From Pseudomonas viridiflava (GTDB lineage Bacteria > Pseudomonadota > Gammaproteobacteria > Pseudomonadales > Pseudomonadaceae), in the NCBI RefSeq assembly GCF_900602065.1, contig NZ_UWFN01000248.1, positions 1-49,000 of the forward strand: DNA of 49,000 nt, written 5' to 3'. The notes below the pieces were generated by a model that saw nothing but the letters and a program-made list of their open reading frames with translations, was not told the origin of the DNA and searched no databases. Within the stretch, counting starts at the first letter, position 1. Every line of letters begins with the position of its first letter. The position numbers and the translations under genes are program-made. Below are positions 16,112 to 25,179 of the stretch, in pieces.

Positions 16112-16253
16112 GGGGATCGGCCAAGAGCAACATCTGCCGCCAGCACCTCGAATTCAGCATCTATCGCCCGTTCCAGTGGCCATCTCGGCATCGGTCGCTG
16201 GGCAGACATTTTTACAATGAGTCCACCGTTCGGACCTTCAAGGCACATTGATC

Positions 16254-17714
16254 ATGTTGAAAAATACCCTGCGTGACCCTTCTCTTTTTGTCGAGCGCGC
16301 CTACGTCAATGGCGAGTGGATCGATGCCGATGACGGCGCGACGCTGGACGTTACCAATCCCGCCGACGGTAGCGTGATTGCCCGGGTTCCCGCGCTGCAA
16401 GCCGCTGAAACCCGCCGCGCCATCGCCGCCGCTGAAGCGCGCTTCGTGACCTGGCGCGAGGTCCCCGCTGCCGAGCGTGCAAAGCTGCTGGAGGCCTGGT
16501 TCAAGCTGATCATGGACAATCAGGAAGACCTGGCGCTGATCATGACCGCAGAACAAGGTAAACCGCTGGCGGAGTCCCGAGGCGAAATTGCCTACGGTGC
16601 CAGTTTCGTCAAATGGTTTGCCGAAGAGGCACGGCGCATCTACGGCGACACCATTCCTTCGCCGGTGGCTGACCGACGCATCATTGTGCTCAAGCAGCCG
16701 ATTGGTGTGGTGGCCGCCATTACGCCGTGGAACTTCCCCAACGCGATGATCACCCGCAAATGCGCGCCTGCGCTGGCGGCGGGCTGTCCGGTACTGGTCA
16801 AACCTTCGGAAATGACGCCGCTGTCGGCTCTGGCGCTGGCGGTACTGGCGGAGCGCGCCGGTATTCCCGCAGGTGTGTTTAACGTATTGACGGGGCTGCC
16901 TGCCGGGGTTGGCGGTGAAATGACCAGTAACCCCGCAGTGCGCAAACTGTCATTCACAGGCTCGACTCGGGTCGGGCAACTGCTGATGAGCCAATGCGCG
17001 AGCACGATCAAACGCCTGAGCCTGGAGCTGGGTGGCAATGCCCCTTTCATCGTTTTCGATGATGCCGACCTGGACCTGGCGATCGCCGGCGTCATGCAAA
17101 GCAAATTCCGCAACGCCGGGCAAACCTGTGTCTGCGCCAACCGCATTCTGGTTCAGGACGGTATTTATGACCGCTTCGCAGAACGTCTGAGCGCAGCAGT
17201 CGCCGAGCTGAAAGTCGGTGACGGCCTGCAAACCGGCGTCACGATTGGTCCGCTGATCAACGCCGCAGCAGTCGACAAAGTGGCCCGTCATATCGGCGAT
17301 GCGCTGGAAAAAGGCGCAAGCGTGGTGATCGGCGGCGCACCTCAGGGCGACGGTCTGTATGTCCAGCCGACCGTTCTGCGCGACGCCAAGGCCGACATGC
17401 TGCTGGCCAGCGAAGAGACCTTTGGCCCTGTTGCGCCCCTGTTCCGTTTCAAGGACGAAGCCGAAGCACTGGCATTGGCCAATGCAACTCCTTATGGGCT
17501 CGGCGCCTATTACTTTACCCAGGACATGCGCCGCGCCTGGCGTGTGGGCGAGCGCCTGGAGTTCGGCATGGTCGGTTTGAATACCGGGATCATTTCCATG
17601 GAAGTCGCCCCTTTTGGCGGCATGAAGCAGTCAGGTACCGGCCGCGAAGGATCCAAGTACGGCCTCGACGAGTTCCTCGAAGTCAAAGCCTGGCATATCG
17701 GCGGCCTGGACTGA
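16254..17714 (+). CDS. gabD: NAD(P)-dependent succinate-semialdehyde dehydrogenase
   Basis: A 486-residue aldehyde dehydrogenase that oxidises succinate semialdehyde to succinate, the last step of GABA breakdown. The family motifs are complete: ITPWNFPNAM (cofactor and oxyanion Asn, about 155-164), FTGSTRVGQ, the general-base Glu258 in LELGGNAPF, and the catalytic Cys292 in AGQTCVCANR. The second Cys two residues later is also usual in GabD. The length is close to E. coli GabD (482). ATG 16254 is chosen over an in-frame TTG two codons upstream; the ribosome site (AAGG) is weak. It lies between the permease and ATPase genes of the same importer, and gabT follows at 19218. Confidence 0.9.
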   Translation: MLKNTLRDPSLFVERAYVNGEWIDADDGATLDVTNPADGSVIARVPALQAAETRRAIAAAEARFVTWREVPAAERAKLLEAWFKLIMDNQEDLALIMTAEQGKPLAESRGEIAYGASFVKWFAEEARRIYGDTIPSPVADRRIIVLKQPIGVVAAITPWNFPNAMITRKCAPALAAGCPVLVKPSEMTPLSALALAVLAERAGIPAGVFNVLTGLPAGVGGEMTSNPAVRKLSFTGSTRVGQLLMSQCASTIKRLSLELGGNAPFIVFDDADLDLAIAGVMQSKFRNAGQTCVCANRILVQDGIYDRFAERLSAAVAELKVGDGLQTGVTIGPLINAAAVDKVARHIGDALEKGASVVIGGAPQGDGLYVQPTVLRDAKADMLLASEETFGPVAPLFRFKDEAEALALANATPYGLGAYYFTQDMRRAWRVGERLEFGMVGLNTGIISMEVAPFGGMKQSGTGREGSKYGLDEFLEVKAWHIGGLD

Positions 17715-17844
17715 CGGCCAGCGTTAGCGACAGATACTGCCGGGCAGCAGATCCTGTTTTCCCGGCGGCTCAAAACGGCACGAACACGGCCAGCGCCTGT
17801 GTTCAGATGGATGCAGACACTCGCTCTGCACGGGAGGACGCTTC

Positions 17845-18930
17845 ATGAATTTCAACGAAGGTTTTGAATCGGTCAGCGTCAATCAGGTCTGCAAGGATTA
17901 CGGCAGCCTCAAGGCGTTGAACAATGTGAATCTGAAGGTCGAAGCGGGAGAGTTCATGTCCCTGCTGGGCCCCTCCGGTTCGGGCAAAACTACGTTGCTG
18001 AGCATTCTCGGCGGATTCATCAGGGTCAGCTCCGGCAGCATTTTATTTGGCGAGCGCGACGTGACGTTGATGCCGCCGCACAAGCGCGAGATCGGTGTGG
18101 TGTTTCAGAACTACGCCCTGTTTCCGCACATGACCGTGGGCGAGAACGTTGCCTTCCCGCTACGTGCCCGAGGTGAAAGCGCGTCAAAAAGCCTGGGGCG
18201 AGTCAAGCAGGCGCTGGCAACGGTTGAGCTGACCGGCTACGAAAACCGCTCGATTGCGGCACTCTCGGGTGGTCAGCGCCAGCGGGTAGCACTGGCCCGC
18301 GCCATTGTCTTCGAACCCAAGCTGATCCTGATGGACGAACCGCTTTCCGCGCTCGATAAACAACTGCGCGAAACCATGCAGATCGAATTGCGCGCCCTGC
18401 ACAAACGCCTCGGTGCGACGATGATTTACGTGACCCACGATCAGCGTGAAGCCCTGACCATGAGCGACCGCATTGCGATCATGCGCGGCGGCCAGTTGGT
18501 TCAGGTCGATACGCCGCGTCGCTTGCACGATCATCCATCCGATGATTTCGTCGCCAGCTTCATTGGCGAAAGCACGCTGATCCCGTTGCAACGCAGTGAA
18601 AGCGGCCTGAACCTGGGCGCGACGGCGCTGCGCACGACCCGTCCAATCCCGCCGTCCGGGGATGTGTTCCTCGCCTTACAGTCGGAAAAACTGTTACTGG
18701 ACAACGACAGTTCAGGCCCCGAGTGGAATCACCTGCGCGGACGTGTTTCGGACATCGTGTTCCAGGGCGAAAGCCTCAAGGTGTTCGTCGATCTTGAAGG
18801 CGGCCCGACCGTGAGCCTGCGTCAGCCCAGCCATCACGAAGGCAACCTGAGCCTTCCGCCCATTGGCTCTCCGCTGCTGATGCGTTTGCACCCGGAAGAC
18901 ACTATTGTGGTGCCGCGGGCTACGAGTTGA
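17845..18930 (+). CDS. ABC transporter ATP-binding protein (PotA-like)
   Basis: A 361-residue ATPase for the polyamine/amino-acid importer. Walker A GPSGSGKTT is at 42-50, the Q-loop in VFQNYALFPHMTV, the signature LSGGQRQRV at 140-148, Walker B LILMDEPLSALD at about 160-171 and the switch His in YVTHDQREALT at about 200. The C-terminal 110 residues form the TOBE-type regulatory domain. A good ribosome site (GGGAGG) precedes the ATG. The gene lies between gabD and gabT rather than beside the permease genes, so transport and GABA catabolism genes are interleaved. Confidence 0.93.
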   Translation: MNFNEGFESVSVNQVCKDYGSLKALNNVNLKVEAGEFMSLLGPSGSGKTTLLSILGGFIRVSSGSILFGERDVTLMPPHKREIGVVFQNYALFPHMTVGENVAFPLRARGESASKSLGRVKQALATVELTGYENRSIAALSGGQRQRVALARAIVFEPKLILMDEPLSALDKQLRETMQIELRALHKRLGATMIYVTHDQREALTMSDRIAIMRGGQLVQVDTPRRLHDHPSDDFVASFIGESTLIPLQRSESGLNLGATALRTTRPIPPSGDVFLALQSEKLLLDNDSSGPEWNHLRGRVSDIVFQGESLKVFVDLEGGPTVSLRQPSHHEGNLSLPPIGSPLLMRLHPEDTIVVPRATS

Positions 18931-18951
18931 GAAATCACCTTCGTCAAGGAA

Positions 18952-19045
18952 CTGTGGGAGCGAATTCATTCGCGAAAGCGGCATTCCAGCAGATAAATGT
19001 CTGCCGTATGCACCACCCTCTTCGCGAATGAATTCGCTCCCACAG
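18952..19045. repeat. REP hairpin, perfect 25-bp arms (GAATTCATTCGC family)
   Basis: Arms 18952-18976 and 19021-19045 are perfect inverted copies beginning CTGTGGGAGCGAATTC. The internal spacer resembles that of the tandem repeat at 1-236, which looks like a decayed relative. It lies 21 bp after the ATPase stop, in the 287-bp gap before gabT. Confidence 0.92.
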
Positions 19046-19217
19046 GGGGTTGAGCTTCACACAGGATCCCCGGCAACACCCCACAGTGAAATATTTCGCA
19101 ACCTCCCCCTAAAACAGTCGATCACAGCGCTGGCCCGGGCAACTTCAGTGCTTGTGGTTCTGGCCAGTGCTTATCCTGAACACATCACCTGCCACCCCGG
19201 CGTTCACGGAGATTGAG

Positions 19218-20507
19218 ATGAATTCTGCACTGACTGAAAACCAACGCCTGCTCGCCCTGCGTGAGCAACACGTCCCGCGCGGCATCATTACGGCTCATCC
19301 GGTTGTGGCAGCTCGCGCTGAAGGTGCGCAACTGTGGGACGTAGACGGCAAGCGCTACCTGGACTTCGTCGGCGGCATTGGCGTGCTCAACGTGGGTCAC
19401 AACCATCCCCGGGTGGTTGAGGCGGTGCGTCGTCAGGTGGGCGAGATTTCACATGCCAGTTTTCAGGTCGTGGCCTACCCCAACTACATCGAGGTCGCTG
19501 CCCGCCTTAACAAACTGATTGGCGGCGATGAACACTACAAAAGCGTGCTGTTCACCTCGGGCGCCGAAGCAGTCGAGAACGCGATCAAGATTGCCCGTGG
19601 CCATACCAATCGCACTGCGGTGATCTCCTTCCGTGGCGGCTTCCATGGCCGGACGTTGCTGGGTGTGACCCTGACCGGCATGAGCCAGCCCTACAAACAG
19701 AACTTCGGGCCTTTTCCGGCCGAGATCTACCACGCCACCTACCCGAACCCGTATCGCGGCATCAGCAGCGATGACGCACTGGCCGAACTGGACGAGCTGT
19801 TCGCCACTGATGTAGCACCTGATCGTGTGGCCGCAATCATCATCGAGCCGGTTCAGGGCGACGGCGGTTTCATCGCCGCGTCCAATGAATTCCTGCAGGC
19901 CTTGCGAGCGCGCTGCACCCAGCACGGCATTGTGTTGATCCTCGATGAAATCCAGGCTGGCTTCGGGCGTACCGGCACCATGTTCGGCTTTCAGCACGCA
20001 GGCATCAAACCTGATCTGGTAACGGTCGCCAAGAGCCTGGCGGGCGGCATGCCTTTGTCTGCGGTCACGGGCCGCGCCGAGATCATGGATGCGCCGACAC
20101 CCGGCGGCCTGGGCGGCACGTATGGCGGTAACGCGGTGGCGTGTGCTGCGGCACTGGCGGTGCTGGATCTGTTCGAAGAGCAGGATCTGCTGAGCCAGGG
20201 CGAGAAACTGGCAGCACAGTTACGCGAAGGCCTGTTGGCCCTGCAAGCCCGCTACCCGCGCATTGGTGATGTACGCGGTCTGGGCTTCATGCAAGCCATC
20301 GAAATGGTTGCCGCCGACAGCAAGCAGAGTCCGGATGCCGCGCTGGCGCAGAAAGTCATCGACGAAGCCCGCAACGCTGGGTTGTTGGTGATCAAGTGCG
20401 GCGTGCACCGCAACGTGGTGCGCTTCCTCGCCCCCCTCGTGACGACACCTGAACAAGTGGCAGAAGCCTTGCAGATGCTCGACACCGCACTGGCTGCCGC
20501 CTGCTGA
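19218..20507 (+). CDS. gabT: 4-aminobutyrate aminotransferase
   Basis: A 429-residue class III, PLP-dependent aminotransferase that converts GABA and 2-oxoglutarate to succinate semialdehyde and glutamate. The catalytic Lys272 is in TVAKSLAGG, the cofactor Asp in LILDEIQAGFGRTGTMFGF (about 243), and the substrate-binding segment GGIGVLNVGHNHP is near 56. The length matches E. coli GabT (426). ATG 19218 has GGAG 8 bases upstream; in-frame codons before it lie in non-coding sequence. With gabD it makes the full GABA shunt exit. Related enzymes also use 5-aminovalerate, so the substrate could be broader. Confidence 0.93.
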   Translation: MNSALTENQRLLALREQHVPRGIITAHPVVAARAEGAQLWDVDGKRYLDFVGGIGVLNVGHNHPRVVEAVRRQVGEISHASFQVVAYPNYIEVAARLNKLIGGDEHYKSVLFTSGAEAVENAIKIARGHTNRTAVISFRGGFHGRTLLGVTLTGMSQPYKQNFGPFPAEIYHATYPNPYRGISSDDALAELDELFATDVAPDRVAAIIIEPVQGDGGFIAASNEFLQALRARCTQHGIVLILDEIQAGFGRTGTMFGFQHAGIKPDLVTVAKSLAGGMPLSAVTGRAEIMDAPTPGGLGGTYGGNAVACAAALAVLDLFEEQDLLSQGEKLAAQLREGLLALQARYPRIGDVRGLGFMQAIEMVAADSKQSPDAALAQKVIDEARNAGLLVIKCGVHRNVVRFLAPLVTTPEQVAEALQMLDTALAAAC

Positions 20508-20615
20508 AATGACGCGGTACGCAACCTGGCCCGGCCTGCCCTTGCAGCGCCGGGACCCGGACCAGAGCCGGGCTGAACCATGACGGAACCGACAGCTGTA
20601 ACTCAGGAGCGAATC

Positions 20616-21302
20616 ATGAAAGTCACCCAGTACAAGGCATTTGGTTTTTCCTTTGGGACACTGGTTGATCGAGAACGGGGCATCCTGGAAGGACTTCGAC
20701 CGCTGGCGGTGCAGAGCACCCACACCCCGAGTGACGAGCAACTGCTACAGGCCTATCGACACGCAGCCCAAGAGCTGATCACCAGTACCTCAGGCGTCAG
20801 CCCAAGGGCTTTCCACGGTCAGTTGTACCAACGTCTGGCTCACCAATTGCATACCATTCCTGACTGGGATCAGAGTGTTGCTTTCAGTAGCTCTTCTGAC
20901 CACTGGCCCATATTTGAAGATGTTCCGGGTGCTTTGCAGTACCTGAGCAAGTTCTACCGTTTGATACTGATTGCCCCACCACACGGTATCGATGTGAGCT
21001 CGCTGACCAGCCGACTGCCGGTGACGTTCGATGCGGTTATCGAACCCAGCAGCAACGACTGGCACATGAGTCTGGATGCCGCGTTACTCCAGCTGGAGCT
21101 GGAGCGATCAGAACTGTTACCGGTGCGCAGTACGGAAACGGATGATCCCTGGAATGAGCGGGTGGATTTTCCGGTATGTACATTGCAACGGGGTCATAGC
21201 CAGCCGTGGAATCATTCACCGCAGGCTCTGGACGGCAAGCGCTGTGAATACGCCAGCCTGGCAGACCTCGTTCATGCGCATCAAAAAGCGCTGCATGCCT
21301 GA
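20616..21302 (+). CDS. HAD-superfamily protein lacking catalytic residues (likely pseudoenzyme)
   Basis: A 228-residue relative of the type II haloacid dehalogenase-like protein at 23236-23940. The N-terminal segments align (KAFGFSFGTLVDRERGIL against KALTFDVVGTLIDFEAGIL), as do the QAYRHA/KAYREA helix and the C-terminal SLADL/SLAQL segment. The nucleophile Asp12 is replaced by Ser with one residue deleted. The Thr/Asn of motif II, the Lys of motif III and the HVAQS motif IV are also lost. Chemistry by the usual HAD route is therefore unlikely; a binding or regulatory role is an inference. ATG 20616 follows CAGGAG. It sits 108 bp after gabT and 40 bp before an Lrp-type regulator, probably in one transcript. 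Confidence 0.85.
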   Translation: MKVTQYKAFGFSFGTLVDRERGILEGLRPLAVQSTHTPSDEQLLQAYRHAAQELITSTSGVSPRAFHGQLYQRLAHQLHTIPDWDQSVAFSSSSDHWPIFEDVPGALQYLSKFYRLILIAPPHGIDVSSLTSRLPVTFDAVIEPSSNDWHMSLDAALLQLELERSELLPVRSTETDDPWNERVDFPVCTLQRGHSQPWNHSPQALDGKRCEYASLADLVHAHQKALHA

Positions 21303-21342
21303 GGCGTGACAGCCAGGATTTTGAAATTGCGAGGACTGAACC

Positions 21343-21834
21343 ATGGACGCAGCAACCAAGCTCGATCGTATCGACATCAACATCCTGGTCCAACTGCAGA
21401 AAGACGGGCGAATGACGAACGTCAGCCTCGCCGAAGCCGTCGGCCTGTCTCCCAGTCCTTGCTTGCAGCGGGTCAAGCGTCTTGAGTCGGCAGGCTACAT
21501 CAGCGGCTACGAAGCGCACGTCAACCTGGCCAAGTTTGCCAATTCTGTCACCGTCTTCACCGAAGTCACCCTCTCGGACCACAAGCGCGGCGACTTCGTG
21601 AAGTTCGAATCCAGCATCCGCAACATCGATGAAGTGCTCGAATGCCATTTGATCAGCGGCGGCTACGACTATCTGGTGCGCTTCCTGTGCAGCAGCATCC
21701 AGCATTATCAGGAGCTGATGGAGTCGATCCTGGACAAGAATATCGGCATCGAAAAATACTTCAGCTACATCGTGATCAAGTCACCGGTAGTGAAAAGCAC
21801 CGTGCCGTTGCGCAGCTTGGTCAGGGCGGTTTGA
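21343..21834 (+). CDS. Lrp/AsnC-family transcriptional regulator
   Basis: A 163-residue regulator. The N-terminal winged helix-turn-helix reads KLDRIDINILVQLQKDGRMTN followed by the recognition region EAVGLSPSPCLQRVKRLESAGYI (about 30-52). The C-terminal half is the RAM ligand-binding domain (about 68-150), with GGYDYLVRF at its core. GCGAGGA precedes the ATG. Family members sense amino acids, so this one probably controls the GABA/polyamine genes around it. It is the last plus-strand gene before a convergent oxidoreductase gene. Confidence 0.93.
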   Translation: MDAATKLDRIDINILVQLQKDGRMTNVSLAEAVGLSPSPCLQRVKRLESAGYISGYEAHVNLAKFANSVTVFTEVTLSDHKRGDFVKFESSIRNIDEVLECHLISGGYDYLVRFLCSSIQHYQELMESILDKNIGIEKYFSYIVIKSPVVKSTVPLRSLVRAV

Positions 21835-21867
21835 CAACACTGGATCTGTAACAACACTGGATCTGTA
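21834..21867. repeat. Perfect 17-bp tandem duplication
   Basis: ACAACACTGGATCTGTA occurs twice in direct succession (21834-21850, 21851-21867), starting on the last base of the Lrp-type gene's stop codon. A short hairpin-like GTAGGAGCAGATCCTTTCTGC follows in the 57-bp convergent gap. It probably arose by slippage. Confidence 0.9.
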
Positions 21868-21891
21868 GGAGCAGATCCTTTCTGCGGCCAT

Positions 21892-23175
21892 TCACCGGCC
21901 AATAACGTCCAGAAACTGCTGCCATCCCGCCGCCAGGCGAACACCGGGCGCACGGAAGGCATGCAGGGGAATGGGGTTGAATTTGTCACCGCTGAGCAAG
22001 CCCAGCTCGACCTTCTCACCTGCGGTCATCTTCGCCAACTGAGTGCCCATCCAGGTTGACATGGCGACACCACCACCGTTGTAGCCGATGGCGTAAAAAC
22101 TGCGCTCATCCAGCTGTCCGGCATGGGGCAGATAATCCAGCGTCATGGCAACCAGACCGGACCAGCGGAACTCGACCTTGCAGTCCCGCAGAACGGGAAA
22201 GACCTCGCCCATGCTGCGTTGCAGGGTCCGGAAAGCACTCTGCGAATCGTTCTTGCCGAACGCCCCGCGCCCGCCAAAGATCAACCTGTCACCGACTACC
22301 CGAAACCAGCGCAACATGCGTTTGGTGTCACCACACACCTGCCCGCCGGGCATGATCTGCGCGAGCACATCAGGCGATAACGGCTCGGTGGCAATGATTG
22401 CGCTGCGAAACGGAATAAGACGTCGATGCAAGGTATCGGTGACGTGCGTCTGATCGGAATACCCGTTGGTGGCATAGATAATCTGACGGGCACTGACCCG
22501 ACCTTGAGGCGTTTGCACAATCACACGACCGGCCTCATGACGCACGTTTTCGGCCGGGCTATTGATAAACAACCTGACACCCCGCTCCGTCAGACTTTGC
22601 GCAATGCCACGTGCGTAATTCATGGGATGAATCCCGCCTGCCTTTGGTGTCAGCAGACCACCGGCAAAGAGCGTGGAACCGGTCATTTCCTGCACCTGTG
22701 CGGCGCTGATCATGACCGAGGACGCGCCACCGGTTTCGCGCTTGATCCAGTTCGCAGTGGATTCCAGCCCGCTGAGGGCGTGAACATTATGTGCAGCAGC
22801 GATATGCCCACCCATGTTGAGCTGAGCGCCAGTCAGCCCGAGGGTGTCGACCATCTCGATCAGGCTGTCTACCGCCGCATAACCCGTGCGATACATCTGT
22901 AACGCAATGTCGCGCCCAAAGCGCTCCATAAGGGTCGGGAAACCTACCCGGAATTTAGGCGAGACGACACCGCCATTACGCCCGCTGGCGCCCCAGGCCA
23001 GGGTGTTGGCCTCGACAATCAACGGCTCGCGACCGCTCAGGGCGATATGGTGTGCCGCCGACAGACCGGTATAGCCTGCACCGATGATCACCACATCACA
23101 CTGACGGTCGCCTTCAAGGGATTGCAGGGCGGGACAAGGTTGGGCGGTTGCCGCCCACAAGCTCTGTACAGTCAT
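21892..23175 (-). CDS. FAD-dependent amine/amino-acid oxidase-like oxidoreductase
   Basis: A 427-residue DAO-type flavoprotein, similar in layout to gamma-glutamylputrescine oxidase and OrdL-like proteins. The dinucleotide motif GAGYTG (32-37) lies in a VVIIGAGYTGLSAAHHIA helix. The GASGRNGG segment (about 63-70) and the C-terminal YNGGGVAMSTWMGTQLA FAD-contact segment are conserved in the family. It probably oxidises a secondary or primary amine to an aldehyde or imine, which suits the nearby aldehyde dehydrogenases. Two starts are possible, ATG 23184 and 23175; the second is used because GGATG precedes it at good spacing. The intact HAD gene lies 61 bp upstream on the same strand. Confidence 0.87.
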   Translation of the reverse strand: MTVQSLWAATAQPCPALQSLEGDRQCDVVIIGAGYTGLSAAHHIALSGREPLIVEANTLAWGASGRNGGVVSPKFRVGFPTLMERFGRDIALQMYRTGYAAVDSLIEMVDTLGLTGAQLNMGGHIAAAHNVHALSGLESTANWIKRETGGASSVMISAAQVQEMTGSTLFAGGLLTPKAGGIHPMNYARGIAQSLTERGVRLFINSPAENVRHEAGRVIVQTPQGRVSARQIIYATNGYSDQTHVTDTLHRRLIPFRSAIIATEPLSPDVLAQIMPGGQVCGDTKRMLRWFRVVGDRLIFGGRGAFGKNDSQSAFRTLQRSMGEVFPVLRDCKVEFRWSGLVAMTLDYLPHAGQLDERSFYAIGYNGGGVAMSTWMGTQLAKMTAGEKVELGLLSGDKFNPIPLHAFRAPGVRLAAGWQQFLDVIGR

Positions 23176-23235
23176 GACCAGCATCCGGCTAAAAAGAGAG
23201 ACGACGCCCGCGCAGAAGCCTGGGCGTCCAGGTCA

Positions 23236-23940
23236 TCAACCCAGTTCTTTCTCGACTGCGTCGGCCAGTTGCGCCAGCGAAGTGAAGTGATAATGCGGTT
23301 CTACTCGTTCGGACTCCAGCGTGCCGCCGGTGCCCTTCTGTGCGAAGCGACGCTCGATCCAGCAGGTCTGATACCCCAGACGCATTGCTACGCCGATATC
23401 GTGGTACTGGCTTTGCGCGACATGCAGGATGTTTTCAAACAGGATGCCCTGAGTTGCCAGAACACCACGGGTGTAGGCAAAAAACTGCGGGTCGGGTTTT
23501 TCGAAGCGAACATCGTCCACGGTTACGCGAACATCAAACGGCTCATCCAGAGTCTTGGCCATGAAATCCAGTGCCCAGATCCGCGAGTTGGTGGTAGCCA
23601 CCAACTTGAAATGCTTGCGCAGGCGTTTCAGTGCCTCAACCGAATCCGGGAACGCCGGGAAGTTCTTCACCGCCAGGCTGAGGCCTTTGGCGTAGTCATC
23701 GTTATCCGGCAGATTCAGCTTCGAAGCGATGACGTGGTAGCAGCGTTCGAGGTCATCCGGCCACCACCCCGAATCAGTCGAGGCACGCGCTTCGCGATAC
23801 GCCTTGAGAATGTCGTCGTCACTGTGGTTTTTACCCGCTTCGCCCGCGACTTCACGCACATGAGCAAGAATGCCGGCTTCAAAATCAATGAGGGTGCCGA
23901 CGACATCGAACGTCAGGGCTTTGAACTGCTTGAATGACAT
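23236..23940 (-). CDS. Haloacid dehalogenase-like hydrolase, type II
   Basis: A 234-residue HAD hydrolase with a complete active site: nucleophile Asp12 and Thr16 in FDVVGTLID, motif II TTNSR with Asn118, motif III FEKPDPQFF with Lys148, and motif IV HVAQSQYHDIG with Ser177 and Asp181. The length suits L-2-haloacid dehalogenase-like proteins (about 220-240), but a true dehalogenase role is not proved; the physiological substrate is probably a small phosphorylated or hydroxylated acid. The start at 23940 has GGAG about 8 bases upstream, better than the in-frame ATG eight codons earlier. It pairs with the FAD oxidoreductase as a likely operon. The degenerate paralogue lies 1.9 kb away. Confidence 0.9.
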   Translation of the reverse strand: MSFKQFKALTFDVVGTLIDFEAGILAHVREVAGEAGKNHSDDDILKAYREARASTDSGWWPDDLERCYHVIASKLNLPDNDDYAKGLSLAVKNFPAFPDSVEALKRLRKHFKLVATTNSRIWALDFMAKTLDEPFDVRVTVDDVRFEKPDPQFFAYTRGVLATQGILFENILHVAQSQYHDIGVAMRLGYQTCWIERRFAQKGTGGTLESERVEPHYHFTSLAQLADAVEKELG

Positions 23941-24095
23941 AAGGCGCTCCGCAAGATTATTCATGAGGGGAAAGCTGTCTGGCCAGAGGTATTATCTGCC
24001 CTGACTTCTCGTGAAATATTCCGTTTTGAGCGCGCCTCGAAGCATAACCTACGGTTTTTTCAGGATGCGCGGCACACCTTGAATAAGACCCTTGA

Positions 24096-25031
24096 TCAGA
24101 GCAGCTTTTCCAGGCCTAAATCCGGGTAAAGCTCGTGCACTTGAGCGATATCGGAACGCATCTCTTCGATGATCCAGTCGCGGATATTTTCCACCACCGG
24201 ACGCACCGGACGATTCGCCGGAGTGACCAGACAACAGCGCCGATTCGAGATACGGATCTGTTCGGTGGCGGGCACCAACTCACCTTTTACCAGGCTGTTC
24301 GAGACCACCGTCAACCAGCCCAGCGCCATCCCCTGCCCCAACAAGGCAGCCTGCACGACCACCGCATAGTCAGAGAATATCAAGGCATTTTCCGTGCGCC
24401 CTGACGAACCGAATTCCAGCGTCCAGTCGCGATCCTGATTGTCCATGCAGATCAGCGTGGGGGACTGCTTTTTAGCCTCATCACGCAGCACTTGCTTGAG
24501 GTAAAGCGGGTTGCAGACAGGTAAGGTTATTTCAGGTAGAACCAGTGTATCCGTGGCTTTCAGGCTGCCTGCATCGATGTAACGCATGCCCAGATCCACG
24601 TCCACCAACGGGCCGCCAATCCGCCCGGACATCAACTGAAAACGCATGTCCACACTGGGAAAGCGTTGACTGAAACGGCTCATGCGCGGCATCAACCAAT
24701 GGGTGGTAAATGCGGTTGAAACGGACAGTGTCACCGTTTCTATGCCAGTGGCACGGGATTCAATTTCGCTGATCGCCGACTCGATAGTGCTGAAGCCTTC
24801 CTGCACCCTGCGGTACAAAATGCTGCCGCTTTCGGTCAGTCTCGCGCCACCGCGAGTGCGTTCGAAAAGCTGTACGCCGAGATGCTCTTCGAGTCGGGAC
24901 AACATGCGGCTGACCGCTGGCTGGCTGACGCACAACTCATCCGCCGCCCGTGTAAAGCTGCCACACCGCGCAGCCGCCTCGAAGACGAATAGAGAACTGG
25001 AACTGGGGAGCTTTCGACGAAGATTAGACAT
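24096..25031 (-). CDS. LysR-family transcriptional regulator (GcvA-like)
   Basis: A 311-residue regulator. The helix-turn-helix (about 10-65) reads SLFVFEAAARCGSFTRAADELCVSQPAVSRMLSRLE, then the linker and the substrate-binding-like effector domain (about 95-300). The N-terminal pattern SSSSLFVFEAAAR is typical of the GcvA/AmpR branch. It is divergent from the aldehyde dehydrogenase gene at 25180 with about 148 bp between, so it probably controls that gene and perhaps the HAD/FAD oxidoreductase pair downstream. The effector is unknown. Confidence 0.92.
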   Translation of the reverse strand: MSNLRRKLPSSSSLFVFEAAARCGSFTRAADELCVSQPAVSRMLSRLEEHLGVQLFERTRGGARLTESGSILYRRVQEGFSTIESAISEIESRATGIETVTLSVSTAFTTHWLMPRMSRFSQRFPSVDMRFQLMSGRIGGPLVDVDLGMRYIDAGSLKATDTLVLPEITLPVCNPLYLKQVLRDEAKKQSPTLICMDNQDRDWTLEFGSSGRTENALIFSDYAVVVQAALLGQGMALGWLTVVSNSLVKGELVPATEQIRISNRRCCLVTPANRPVRPVVENIRDWIIEEMRSDIAQVHELYPDLGLEKLL

Positions 25032-25179
25032 GACCTGAGCTTATGCCTGAAACAACTATTAGTAAATTGCCGGATGCGTAAACAGGTGCTTATTCTTGCG
25101 AGCGACCGGGTGCAGTTTTCAGAAGCCGTGAACCCGCTGCTCGCCCCCTTTATCGCTCGCCTTGATGAGACCGTGCCAG

